Positions 43,412 to 52,454 of a stretch of DNA of 64,000 nt are shown here, piece by piece. This DNA is from Lacisediminihabitans sp040549525 (GTDB taxonomy: Bacteria; Actinomycetota; Actinomycetes; Actinomycetales; Microbacteriaceae), in the NCBI RefSeq assembly GCF_040549525.1, contig NZ_JBEPTM010000002.1, forward strand, positions 124,001-188,000, written 5' to 3'. Positions within the stretch are counted from its first letter, which is position 1. Every line of letters starts with the position of its first letter. The notes under the pieces were generated by a model. It searched no databases and was not told the DNA's origin. It saw only the letters and a list, made by a program, of their open reading frames with translations. The position numbers were made by a program, and so were the translations under genes.

Positions 43412-44046
43412 GCGAGCGCTTCGGCGAGCGCCTGGAACAGGTACCCGGTGGAGGTCGCCCCGGGATCGAGATGCCCGGCGCTTCGATCGCCGAGGTAGCT
43501 CGCGCGTCCCTTGCGGGCGACGAGGGGCTCCGTGGCATCCCTCCCCGCCGATGCGGCCGCGGCTGCCCCTGCCGTACTCGCGGCGAGGTCGGCCCCCGCC
43601 GCGATCTCGGCGTCGAAGGCGTCCACTGCCGGAGACATCGCGTCGACCATCGTCTTGTCGCCGAGCTCGGCCTTTCCGCGGGCCAGCACCCCGCCGAACC
43701 CGGCGCGGAGTGCCGCGGCCAGCCCGGCGGAGTCCAGTTCCGCGACGGCGCCGGCCGTGGTGCCGAACCTCAGGAAGAAGGTGCCGTACAGCGGACCGCT
43801 CGCTCCACCGACCGAGGTGACCAGCGTCATCCCGACCTGCTTGAACAGCTCATCGACCCCGGTCGACGGTGCGGCCGCGATCTTCTCCATCACCGCCGCC
43901 ATGCCCCGGGCCATATTCGCTCCGTGGTCGGCGTCGCCGATCGCCGAATCGAGTTCCGTGAGATAGCTGCGGTTCTCGGTCACCAGCGCGGCGAACCGGG
44001 ACAGCCAGGAGACGAGCTGGTCGAGTGAGACGGTGCGGTCCGCCAC
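43408..44046 (-). CDS. dhaL: Dihydroxyacetone kinase ADP-binding subunit
   Basis: A 212-residue helical barrel that keeps ADP permanently bound and transfers phosphate from DhaM to dihydroxyacetone on DhaK. The Mg-binding aspartates are in SAIGDADHGANMARGM. Nucleotide-binding elements are TSVGGASGPLYGTFFL and KAELGDKTMVDAMSPA. The C-terminal GRASYLGDRSAGHLDPGATS is highly conserved. It lies 4 bp after dhaK and overlaps dhaM. Confidence 0.94.
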   Translation of the reverse strand: MADRTVSLDQLVSWLSRFAALVTENRSYLTELDSAIGDADHGANMARGMAAVMEKIAAAPSTGVDELFKQVGMTLVTSVGGASGPLYGTFFLRFGTTAGAVAELDSAGLAAALRAGFGGVLARGKAELGDKTMVDAMSPAVDAFDAEIAAGADLAASTAGAAAAASAGRDATEPLVARKGRASYLGDRSAGHLDPGATSTGYLFQALAEALA

Positions 44047-44050
44047 AGTC

Positions 44051-45049
44051 CTAGACCCCCCAGCGCAGGCCGGCAGTATTCACCGGAGCGTCCCAGAACT
44101 TCAGCATGTCGTCATCCGCCTTCAGGATCGTCACCGAGCAGCCCGCCATATCGAGCGAGGTGATGTAGTTGCCGACCAGGCTTCGGGCCACGGTGACACC
44201 GGCCTTGTCCAGGATCTTCTTCACCTCTCCATACATGAGGTACAGCTCGATGAGCGGGGACCCGCCCATTCCGTTGAGCATCACGATGGTCGGACCGTCG
44301 GTGAAGTCGAGGTCGGCAAGCACCGGCTCCACCAGCTGCTGGGCGATGGATGCCGCGGGCGCGAGGGGCACGCGGTGGCGGCCGGGCTCGCCGTGGATGC
44401 CGACGCCCATCTCCATCATGTCGTCCGGGATCTCGAAGGTCGGCTTGCCGGCCGAGGGCACCGTGCAACTCGTGAGGGCCATCCCCATCGACCGGCCGGA
44501 TTCGTTCACCTTGCGGGCGAGCGCGGCGACCGCGGCCAGGTCCTGGCCGGCCTCGGCCGCGGCCCCGACGATCTTCTCGAGCAGGACGGTCACGCCGACG
44601 CCACGTCGGCCGGCCGTCCAGGTCGAGTCCTCGACCGCGACGTCGTCGTTCGTGACGACGGTCTCGACCTTCACCCCGGCATCCGCCTCGGCGAGCTCTG
44701 CCGCCATCTCGAAGTTCATCACGTCGCCCGTGTAGTTCTTGACGATGTGCAGAACGCCGGCGCCGGAGTCGGCGACCTTCGTCGCCTCCTGCATCTGGTC
44801 GGGGGTCGGGCTGGTGAACACCTCACCGGCACACGCGGCGTCGAGCATCCCGAACCCGACGAATCCGCCGTGGAGCGGTTCGTGGCCGGATCCGCCTCCC
44901 GAGATCAGGGCGACTTTGCCCTGCTTCGTCGGTTCGCCGCGGTAGATGATGCGATTGACATGGTCGACCCGCAGTTCGGGATGCGCGGCCTCGACTCCCA
45001 CGAGGGAATCGGCCAGGACGTTCTCGGGGTCGTTGATGAGTTTTTTCAC
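44051..45049 (-). CDS. dhaK: Dihydroxyacetone kinase substrate-binding subunit
   Basis: A 332-residue subunit that binds dihydroxyacetone covalently through a histidine as a hemiaminal. That residue lies in MGVGIHGEPGRHRV. The N-terminal part shows VALISGGGSGHEPLHGGFVG and the phosphate/substrate loop GGGSGHEP. I chose the GTG at 45049 because AGAGGG lies 7 nt upstream and the protein then begins VKKLINDPENVL, as in other DhaK proteins. The ATG at 45082 would add 11 residues. It is the first gene of the PTS-type dha operon, converting dihydroxyacetone to DHAP with phosphoenolpyruvate as ultimate donor. No dhaS or dhaR regulator is visible. Confidence 0.95.
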   Translation of the reverse strand: MKKLINDPENVLADSLVGVEAAHPELRVDHVNRIIYRGEPTKQGKVALISGGGSGHEPLHGGFVGFGMLDAACAGEVFTSPTPDQMQEATKVADSGAGVLHIVKNYTGDVMNFEMAAELAEADAGVKVETVVTNDDVAVEDSTWTAGRRGVGVTVLLEKIVGAAAEAGQDLAAVAALARKVNESGRSMGMALTSCTVPSAGKPTFEIPDDMMEMGVGIHGEPGRHRVPLAPAASIAQQLVEPVLADLDFTDGPTIVMLNGMGGSPLIELYLMYGEVKKILDKAGVTVARSLVGNYITSLDMAGCSVTILKADDDMLKFWDAPVNTAGLRWGV

Positions 45050-45233
45050 GGGTAAGCCCTCTTCCTTGAGTATTCCTGACACTCACGCTAGACCCGCGCC
45101 GGGTGCCGCGCCAGAGCGCAGCGGTCGCTGCGAGAAAGTCGCGGCCGGGTGCATCCGATCGGGCCCTTTCGGCGGAACTAACTGGTGATAAGGACCGTTT
45201 CCGCCCACCCAGGGCCACACAAAGGAGTGCATC

Positions 45234-45851
45234 ATGAAGAACCGTCTCATCGCCACCGTCATCACCACCGCCGCCGCCGGAGCGCTCGTGCTCGGCAGTT
45301 CCATTCCGGCATCCGCCTCCGTACCCTCCCATTACGGTCCGCCAGCCCCGAAGGGATCGATCGTGGATGTCGCGGTCGCCGCCTCAGGCGGAGGAACCCC
45401 CGACAGCAATCCCTACGACTACGACCTCCTCGTGCAGGCGCTGACGGCCACCGGGTTGGTTCCCGTGCTTGCCGACACCAGCCGCAAGTTCACCGTATTC
45501 GCGCCCAACGACCTCGCTTTCGAGCGTCTCGTGCAGGATCTCACCGGGGTCGCACCCACCAGCGAGGCGGCCGCGCTCGCGACCATCACGAGCGCCCTCA
45601 CCATCGACCAGATCAAGAACGTGCTGCTCTACCACGTGGTCGCCGACCGCAAGCTCGGCCCGATCAGCGTGCTCACGGCCCGGTCGCTGACCATGGCCAA
45701 CGGAGGCGTCGTGAAGCCGCGGGGCATCACGCTGCGTGACGCGAACCCGGCGTTCCAGGACCCGCGCCTCGTGCTCTCCGGGATCAACATCCAGGCGAGC
45801 AACGGTGTGATCCACACGATCAACCGCGTGCTGCTGCCCGCCGTCATCTGA
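45234..45851 (+). CDS. Secreted fasciclin-domain protein
   Basis: A 205-residue exported protein. A signal peptide (basic start, hydrophobic core, cleavage probably at ASA-SV near residue 29) precedes a single FAS1 domain (about 50-203). The domain has the H1 motif SRKFTVFAPNDLAFERL and the H2-like region GVIHTINRVLLP at its end, with the conserved YHVV in between. FAS1 domains mediate adhesion. There is no membrane anchor. A strong AAAGGAG lies 8 nt before the ATG. It is divergent from dhaK, across a 184-bp region in which I see no clear operator. Confidence 0.88.
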   Translation: MKNRLIATVITTAAAGALVLGSSIPASASVPSHYGPPAPKGSIVDVAVAASGGGTPDSNPYDYDLLVQALTATGLVPVLADTSRKFTVFAPNDLAFERLVQDLTGVAPTSEAAALATITSALTIDQIKNVLLYHVVADRKLGPISVLTARSLTMANGGVVKPRGITLRDANPAFQDPRLVLSGINIQASNGVIHTINRVLLPAVI

Positions 45852-45971
45852 CGCTCGGGCGGTCTGCTCCGGGGCCCCGATTTAAGGGGGCTGAGTAAAG
45901 GGGCCCGGGGTATCGCCCTCCGGGGTATCGCGCTCCGGGGCCCCGGTCCCCGCGACTCCGAGCCCTGAGAG

Positions 45972-46033
45972 ATCGACTCGGGAGTCGTTGCGACCTCCTG
46001 CACCCCAGAAGTCGCATCTACTCCCGAGTCGAT
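45972..46033. repeat. 23-bp imperfect inverted repeat between the fasciclin gene and sucD
   Basis: Arms at 45972-45994 and 46011-46033 start with 14 perfect pairs (ATCGACTCGGGAGT) and continue through TGCGAC; 20 of 23 positions match. The loop CTCCTGCACCCC.. contains the CTCCTGCA word seen in other 3'-end repeats. It lies in the 398-bp convergent gap 45852-46249, which otherwise holds only repeats and the sucD terminator. Confidence 0.65.
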
Positions 46034-46040
46034 TCCGGGG

Positions 46041-46109
46041 GGACTCGGGGGCGGCGAGGTCCGCCGCGCAACCGCCGAGTGGACCCGGGGGCGAGGTCCG
46101 CCGCGCAAC
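46041..46109. repeat. Direct repeat GGACtCGGGGGCG..GAGGTCCGCCGCGCAAC (2 copies)
   Basis: The 19-bp core GCGAGGTCCGCCGCGCAAC is repeated exactly at 46054-46072 and 46091-46109. Each copy is preceded by GGACYCGGGGG. Confidence 0.65.
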
Positions 46110-46140
46110 CCCCGCCGGATGCCCGACCCCGGTTAACCGA

Positions 46141-46168
46141 CGGAAGGCCAGCCGAGGCTGGCCTTCCG
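46141..46168 (-). terminator. sucD terminator
   Basis: CGGAAGGCCAGCC (46141-46153) pairs perfectly with GGCTGGCCTTCCG (46156-46168), forming a very strong hairpin about 80 bp beyond the sucD stop. Confidence 0.7.
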
Positions 46169-46215
46169 GGTGCTGATTGCGCCGGGTGCTGATGGCGCCG
46201 GATGGTGATGGCGCC
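46168..46215. repeat. 16-bp tandem repeat (3 copies)
   Basis: GGGTGCTGATTGCGCC, GGGTGCTGATGGCGCC and GGATGGTGATGGCGCC lie head to tail between the sucD stop and its terminator. They are transcribed with sucD. Confidence 0.75.
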
Positions 46216-46249
46216 GTGCAGCGGGAGAAAAGACCCGCCGAAGAGGCGA

Positions 46250-47134
46250 CTACAGCGCGGCGAGTACCTCGCGCATGAGCGTGGCGGTCTCGCTCGGCGT
46301 CTTGCCGACCTTGACCCCGGCGGCCTCGAGGGCCTCCTTCTTGCCCTGCGCGGTGCCCGCTCCGGAGGAGACGATGGCGCCGGCGTGGCCCATCGTCTTG
46401 CCCTCGGGCGCGGTGAAACCGGCGACGTAGCCGACGACGGGCTTGGTGACGTGCGCCTTGATGTAGTCCGCGGCACGCTCCTCGGCGTCACCACCGATCT
46501 CACCGATCATGACGATCGCCTTGGTCTCGGGGTCCGCTTCGAACGCGGCGAGCGCGTCGATGTGGGTGGTGCCGATGATCGGGTCGCCCCCGATGCCGAT
46601 GGCCGTCGAGAATCCGAGATCGCGCAGCTCGTACATCATCTGGTACGTGAGCGTTCCCGACTTCGAGACGAGTCCGATCGGCCCCTTTCCGGTGATCGTC
46701 GCGGGAGTGATGCCCACGAGCGACTCCCCCGGTGTGATGATGCCGGGGCAGTTCGGTCCGATGATGCGGGTCTTGCCGGAGGCCTTGGCCGTGGCCCAGA
46801 ACTCGGCCGAGTCCTGGATCGGGATGCCCTCGGTGATCACGACGACGAGCGGGATCTCGGCCTCGATGGCCTCGAGCACGGCATCCTTGGCGAAGGCCGG
46901 GGGGACGAAGACGATGGAGACATCCGCTCCGGTCTTCTCTATGGCCTCGGCGACCGTACCGAAGACGGGCAGCTCCACGTCGCCGTGGGTGACGCTCGTG
47001 CCGGCCTTGCGGGCGTTCACGCCACCGACGACCTGGGTGCCGGCCTTCAGCATGAGGGCGGTGTGCTTGGTGCCCTCACCGCCGGTGATGCCCTGCACGA
47101 TGACCTTGGAGTCCTTATTGAGGAAGATCGACAT
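46250..47134 (-). CDS. sucD: Succinyl-CoA synthetase alpha subunit
   Basis: A 294-residue TCA-cycle subunit that binds CoA and carries the phosphohistidine. The Rossmann CoA-binding part starts KVIVQGITGGEGTKH. The phosphohistidine loop near the C-terminus is GKTMGHAGAIVSSGAGTAQGK. IIGPNCPGIITPGES is also a hallmark. I chose the ATG at 47134 (MSIFLNKDSKV); the longer frame lies inside sucC. It starts 14 bp after the sucC stop. Confidence 0.96.
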   Translation of the reverse strand: MSIFLNKDSKVIVQGITGGEGTKHTALMLKAGTQVVGGVNARKAGTSVTHGDVELPVFGTVAEAIEKTGADVSIVFVPPAFAKDAVLEAIEAEIPLVVVITEGIPIQDSAEFWATAKASGKTRIIGPNCPGIITPGESLVGITPATITGKGPIGLVSKSGTLTYQMMYELRDLGFSTAIGIGGDPIIGTTHIDALAAFEADPETKAIVMIGEIGGDAEERAADYIKAHVTKPVVGYVAGFTAPEGKTMGHAGAIVSSGAGTAQGKKEALEAAGVKVGKTPSETATLMREVLAAL

Positions 47135-47148
47135 TTCTCTGCAGTCCC

Positions 47149-48312
<1,164 letters not shown>

Positions 48313-48360
48313 GCTGCTGTGTCCAATCCGCAGTTCGTATGTCTGATGTGGCGGCAAGTC

Positions 48361-48392
48361 TCTCGATATCGAGATAGCTCGACATCAAGATA
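48361..48392. promoter_or_regulatory. Tandem palindromic operators upstream of sucCD, matching the icd site
   Basis: Site 1 is the perfect palindrome TCTCGATATCGAGA (48361-48374). Site 2 is the imperfect TAGCTCGACATCAAGATA (48375-48392). Both share TCTCGA..TCGAGATA with the perfect site before icd (31860-31881). They lie 49-80 bp upstream of the sucC GTG. AT-rich dyads of this kind fit a MarR-type dimer. Confidence 0.65.
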
Positions 48393-48488
48393 TTTGGGCC
48401 ACCAAGCACTCTACCCCCGGCCGCTCGGGAGCTTGGCTCGAGGACGGCGACCGCGGCGGAAACTTTGGGGGTTTTTACGCTCTGAGAT

Positions 48489-49904
48489 TCAGACCGAGAA
48501 CCGCACTGTACTCGTCGGGATGTCCGCCGCCACCAGGGTCGCTCGCACCCGGCTGCCCGCCTCGAGCTGTCCGCTGCATTCCGCCGCCACCGCCGGGTCC
48601 GCCAGCTGGATGACGCCTCCGCCTCGCCGAGCGGAGATCACCGTCGCGTCGAAGACCTCGCCCACCCGTCCGCGCAGCACGGCGGCCTCGACCGCGTCGA
48701 TCGAGCCCCGGCCGAGACGTGAGGCGATGCCGTCCGACGCAGCCATGACAGCCGGGATGGCCGGCAGCGCACTTCGAACCCAGGACGGAACCGGATGCCC
48801 GGCCACGAGCGCCTCGCAGATGACGAGCACGAAGCGGTCGACGAGGCGCCGCAACGGCGCAGTGGTGTGCGCATAGGGCGCACCGACCGCGGCCTGCAGT
48901 ATGACCTTCGGGGCGTCGCCGTCGAAGACCGCATAGCCGGCGCCGCGGAAGAGCGAACCGGCAGCATGGATGATCGCGAGCTGTTTCGGGTCTTCCGAGT
49001 CCAGGGTGCGCAGGTATTCGCCGTAGGCGAGCTGCGGCGCCCACGGCCAGCCGAGTGCCACGGTCTGTAGCCGGAAACGGTCGATGGCTGCGGCATCCGG
49101 GGCAGGCATGGTGCGCAGGATGCCGACTCCGCCCTCGATCATGATGCCGGCCGCGGCCATACCGGTCATCAGGGAGAGCTGGGCGTTCCAGTCCTCGACC
49201 GCAAGTGACCGGCGGCGCTCGAGCCGGTAGACGTGATCGACCTCGGTGACCTCCTGGTCGGCGCGGTTGAGGCTCGCCCCGCCGCGCTTCCTCTCGAGCA
49301 GGATGCGCTTCTCGCCGACCTCTCGCAGCAGCTGCAGTGATTCGTCGGCAGTTCCCGCATCGATCTCCCGCTGCGCTTCGGCGTAGTCGCACTGGCGGAT
49401 GCTGCGAATGCGAGCGCGAGCGACGGTGGCGACGATCACGTCGGCGGCGGCGTCGAGCGTGAAGTCCCACACGAACGCGCCGCGCACCTCGCCCGGCAGC
49501 AGCGACGCGGCATCCTCACTGATGACCGTCGGATGCAGGGGGATGCGGCCGTCGGGCGCGTACATGGTCTGACCGCGCCGGCGGGCCTCCGCGTCGATCG
49601 GGCCGTTCGGCGCCACGAAGGCCGGCACATCGGCGATGGCGTACCGCACGCGGTATCCGTCGACGCTGCGCTCGAGGTGGAGCGCCTGGTCGAGGTCGGT
49701 CGCGCCAGGGGGGTCGATCGTGATGAACGGGATCTCCGTGCCATCCACTTCCGGCAGCACCTGGTGGGCGATCACGGATCGCGCATCGGCCTCGACCTCC
49801 GCGGGGAATTCCGAGAACAGCCCCAGCTCCGCGCGCAGCTGGGCGAAACGCTCGGCGAGCTGACCGGATGACGGAAGCACGAGGCGCACTGAAGACACGG
49901 TCAT
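48489..49904 (-). CDS. RNB-domain (RNase II/R-like) exoribonuclease
   Basis: A 471-residue protein dominated by an RNB domain (about residues 45-390). The metal-site motif is ITIDPPGATDLDQALHLE, where RNase II-type enzymes have D-x5-D-x-D-D. Here the last aspartate is glutamine. The downstream RNB features YAIADVPAFV, RRGQTMYAPDGRIPLHP and YAHTTAPLRRLVDRF are present. The C-terminal 75 residues resemble an S1-like tail. The protein lacks N-terminal cold-shock domains. It should degrade single-stranded RNA 3' to 5', if the altered site is active. I chose the ATG at 49904. Confidence 0.88.
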   Translation of the reverse strand: MTVSSVRLVLPSSGQLAERFAQLRAELGLFSEFPAEVEADARSVIAHQVLPEVDGTEIPFITIDPPGATDLDQALHLERSVDGYRVRYAIADVPAFVAPNGPIDAEARRRGQTMYAPDGRIPLHPTVISEDAASLLPGEVRGAFVWDFTLDAAADVIVATVARARIRSIRQCDYAEAQREIDAGTADESLQLLREVGEKRILLERKRGGASLNRADQEVTEVDHVYRLERRRSLAVEDWNAQLSLMTGMAAAGIMIEGGVGILRTMPAPDAAAIDRFRLQTVALGWPWAPQLAYGEYLRTLDSEDPKQLAIIHAAGSLFRGAGYAVFDGDAPKVILQAAVGAPYAHTTAPLRRLVDRFVLVICEALVAGHPVPSWVRSALPAIPAVMAASDGIASRLGRGSIDAVEAAVLRGRVGEVFDATVISARRGGGVIQLADPAVAAECSGQLEAGSRVRATLVAADIPTSTVRFSV

Positions 49905-49943
49905 GCGCGTCAGCCTACGTGCCAACACTCATGGGGCACGGCG

Positions 49944-49949
49944 CACAAT
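49944..49949 (+). promoter_or_regulatory. -10 box for leaderless DUF2236 mRNA
   Basis: CACAAT ends 6 nt before the ATG at 49956; no ribosome-binding site is visible. Confidence 0.35.
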
Positions 49950-49955
49950 GGACGG

Positions 49956-50708
49956 ATGAGACCCGTGGCGCTCCCCGACATCGGCGCCGAGGCCGTGCTG
50001 CTCGCCGGTGGCGGTCGCGCGATCCTGCTGCAATTGGCGAAGCCCGCGGTGGGTCACGCCGTCGCCGACCACAGCGACTTCGCCGCCGACCCGCTCCGGC
50101 GGCTACGCAACACATTGACATACGTGTACGCACTCGTCTTCGGCACCCCGCAGCAGGTCGCGGCGGTGACGGCGATGGTGCAGCGCGCCCATGCGCCGGT
50201 GCGGTCCGAAACCTACGATGCCTCGGATGCCGAGCTGCAGCTCTGGGTTGCGGCCACACTCTACGAGACGGCGACCACGCTGCACGAGCGCGTGTTCGGC
50301 CCCCTCGACGCGGCATCCGCCGAGCGGGTCTACCGGGACTACGCGGTCGTCGGTACCGCTCTCGGCATGCCCGCGGCTCTCTGGCCCGCAGACCGGGAGG
50401 CCTTCAGTCGCTACTGGCAGCGACAGTTGGCGGGGCTCGAAGTCGACGACCGGGTTCGAGAGGTCTCGGTGCAACTGCTGCGACCGGCATCCGGTCCCCT
50501 CTGGATGCGAGCGCTGATGCCGATCGCGCGCCTTGCGACCGCCGGCTTGCTGTCTCCCGCGCTGCGCGAGGCCTATGCGCTGCCCTGGGACGACCGCCGC
50601 CAGCGCCGCTTCGATCGCCTCATGGATGTCACGGCACGCCTCTATCCGCGGCTGCCAGCCCGGCTGCGGCACTGGCCAAAGAACCACCTGCTCAAACGAC
50701 TCGGCTGA
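49956..50708 (+). CDS. Oxygenase MpaB-like (DUF2236) protein
   Basis: A 250-residue mostly helical protein of the DUF2236/MpaB family. The N-terminal EAVLLAGGGRAILLQLAKP and the paired histidines in VGHAVADHSDF, followed by RLRNTLTYVYALVFG, are typical. A later segment, LWVAATLYETATTLHERVFG, carries another conserved histidine. Related proteins include a heme-containing latex-clearing oxygenase and a fungal oxygenase in mycophenolate synthesis, so a heme or metal oxygenase role is possible. It is divergent from the RNB gene and convergent with a small membrane protein, 7 bp apart. Confidence 0.82.
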   Translation: MRPVALPDIGAEAVLLAGGGRAILLQLAKPAVGHAVADHSDFAADPLRRLRNTLTYVYALVFGTPQQVAAVTAMVQRAHAPVRSETYDASDAELQLWVAATLYETATTLHERVFGPLDAASAERVYRDYAVVGTALGMPAALWPADREAFSRYWQRQLAGLEVDDRVREVSVQLLRPASGPLWMRALMPIARLATAGLLSPALREAYALPWDDRRQRRFDRLMDVTARLYPRLPARLRHWPKNHLLKRLG

Positions 50709-50715
50709 CGACCGT

Positions 50716-51012
50716 TCAGTCGCCGGATCCGAAGAGTCGCCAGAGCAACATCAGCGCCAGCGGCACGGCTCCGCCCAGGATCATCCCCGAGATGCCGAGG
50801 AGGAAACCGGCGAGTGAGATCCGCGAGCCCCGAAGGGTCGGATCCCGGCGCAGGGTGCGCCTCGACACCAGTCCGAGCACCAGCGCGACGACCCCGAGCG
50901 GCAGAGTCGCGACGACCATGAGAGGAATCGCCGCAATCGACAGCACTCCCACCGTGAGCGCAGCGATCGCCGTGCCCGGAACCGGCCGAGCATCGACCAG
51001 ACTTTCGCTCAT
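50716..51012 (-). CDS. Small DUF4190-like membrane protein
   Basis: A 98-residue protein with a short polar N-terminus and two or three hydrophobic segments (about residues 13-46 and 62-90). The pattern of helix, Gly/Leu-rich VLGLVSRRTLRR loop and helix resembles DUF4190 proteins of unknown function. I chose the ATG at 51012. It stands alone, followed tail to tail by the DUF2236 gene. No function can be assigned. Confidence 0.7.
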   Translation of the reverse strand: MSESLVDARPVPGTAIAALTVGVLSIAAIPLMVVATLPLGVVALVLGLVSRRTLRRDPTLRGSRISLAGFLLGISGMILGGAVPLALMLLWRLFGSGD

Positions 51013-51058
51013 ATCCCGGATGATACAACCGCTGCTGAGCACACGGCAAGCGTCAGAA

Positions 51059-51107
51059 CTGGCAGTTGATGCTGCGGCAGCGGAGCTTTCACAACATCAA
51101 CTGCCAG
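51059..51107. repeat. 13-bp perfect inverted repeat after the OYE gene
   Basis: CTGGCAGTTGATG (51059-51071) and CATCAACTGCCAG (51095-51107) flank a 23-nt loop. It lies about 50 bp beyond the alkene reductase stop. A probable terminator without U-tract. Confidence 0.65.
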
Positions 51108-51153
51108 CCCTGATGCGGACCGGTGCCGCCGTGGGCTACACGGCAGCACCGGC

Positions 51154-52227
51154 TCAGACCGCGAGGGCGGGGTAGTCCGTGTAGCCCTCGCCGGTCGCAC
51201 CGTAGAAGGTGCTCGGGTTGGGCTCGTTGAGCTCGCGGTCGTCGCGCCAGCGGGCGACGAGGTCGGGGTTCGCGATCGCCTGGCGGCCGACGGCGACGAC
51301 ATCCGCGTGGTTCGCCTTCACGAACTCCATCGCCTCGTCGCGGGTGGTCAGCTGGCCGAATCCGCTGTTCACCATGAGCGGGCCGCCGAAGCGGGCGCGG
51401 AGGTCCTGCACGAGCTCGCCGGCCGGATCGCTGTGCAGCACGCTGAGGTAGGCGAGGCCGAGCGGGGCGATGCCATCGATCAGAGCGTCGTAGGTGGCCT
51501 TGGTCTCCGCCTCATCCGTCTCGAAGACGTCCTGGATGTTGTGCGAGGGCGAGATGCGGATGCCCACCCGATCCGCTCCGACAGCTTCGGCGACGGCCGT
51601 CACGGTCTCGATTCCGAACCGGGCGCGGTTGGCGGGCGATCCACCGTAGGCATCGGTGCGCACGTTGGACACGGGCGAGAGGAACTCGTGCAGCAGGTAT
51701 CCGTTCGCGGAGTGCACCTCGACGCCGTCGAAGCCGGCCTCGATCGCATTGCGGGCGGCCTGCACGATCTCCTCGGTCACGCCGGGGAGTTCGTCGGCCT
51801 CGAGGGCGCGGGGCTCGGGGTAGCGCTTCTTGCCCAGAGGAGTGTGCGTCTCCCCGTCGATCGCGACGGCGCTCGGAGCCACCGGGGTGAGCCCTCCGAT
51901 GATCTCGGGATGCGTCACGCGGCCGCCGTGCATGAGCTGCATGACGATGATTCCGCCCTCGGCGTGCACGGCTTCGGTGACCCGGCGCCAGCCGGCGATC
52001 TGCTCGGGGGTGACGATGCCGGGCTGGCCCGGGTACGCGCGGCTCACCGGGCTCGGGAAGGTGCCTTCGGTCACGATGAGGCCGAGAGTGGCGCGCTGCC
52101 GATAGTGCTCGACGAGCAGGTCGTTCGGTACCCCGGCGTCACCGGCACGCAGCCGGGTGAGGGGCGCCATGACGACACGGTTGGACAGGGCGAGGGCCCC
52201 GAGGTTCACGGGCGCGAAGAGTTGCAC
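51154..52227 (-). CDS. Old Yellow Enzyme-type alkene reductase
   Basis: A 357-residue FMN TIM-barrel oxidoreductase that reduces activated C=C bonds with NAD(P)H. The N-terminal LGALALSNRVVMAPLTRLRAG and QLMHGGRVTHPE loops are present. The substrate-binding His/Asn pair lies in VHSANGYLLHEFLSP, followed by TDAYGGSPANRARF. A C-terminal VAVGRQAIANPDLV binds FMN phosphate. It groups with NemA/xenobiotic-reductase-like members of about 360 residues. An AAGGAAG lies upstream of the start. Its natural substrate is unknown; detoxification of enones or nitro compounds is typical. Confidence 0.92.
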   Translation of the reverse strand: MQLFAPVNLGALALSNRVVMAPLTRLRAGDAGVPNDLLVEHYRQRATLGLIVTEGTFPSPVSRAYPGQPGIVTPEQIAGWRRVTEAVHAEGGIIVMQLMHGGRVTHPEIIGGLTPVAPSAVAIDGETHTPLGKKRYPEPRALEADELPGVTEEIVQAARNAIEAGFDGVEVHSANGYLLHEFLSPVSNVRTDAYGGSPANRARFGIETVTAVAEAVGADRVGIRISPSHNIQDVFETDEAETKATYDALIDGIAPLGLAYLSVLHSDPAGELVQDLRARFGGPLMVNSGFGQLTTRDEAMEFVKANHADVVAVGRQAIANPDLVARWRDDRELNEPNPSTFYGATGEGYTDYPALAV

Positions 52228-52323
52228 GGCACTTCCTTCTGGACTGGTGAGCTCTGAACTGCAGAGCAGGACCTGATCGAGAACGGGGATGCGCCCCCGA
52301 TAATTCCCCTCCCCCAGGACTCA

Positions 52324-52422
52324 CATCATTCAGGAAGGTGTGAGGCGGGAGTGGCCAGAGTGCGTGATGCGTTCCCACAAGAGTCATTCCGCCCCTTCAG
52401 CCCCGCGCCTTCCTGAATGATG
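52324..52422. repeat. Long-loop inverted repeat after the helicase gene (ATCATTCAGGAAGG arms)
   Basis: CATCATTCAGGAAGG (52324-52338) and CCTTCCTGAATGATG (52408-52422) are perfect complements; the match extends to 18 of 19 outward. The spacer is about 70 nt. It lies 33 bp beyond the helicase stop, in the 227-bp gap before the OYE gene, in which I see nothing else. Confidence 0.65.
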
Positions 52423-52454
52423 AGAGGCACAGCGGAGGCAGAGGGACGCGCCGG

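Noticed and set aside
45852..46249. Small gene between the fasciclin gene and sucD
   Set aside because: The stretch is occupied by inverted and direct repeats and a terminator; frames across it have no coding character.
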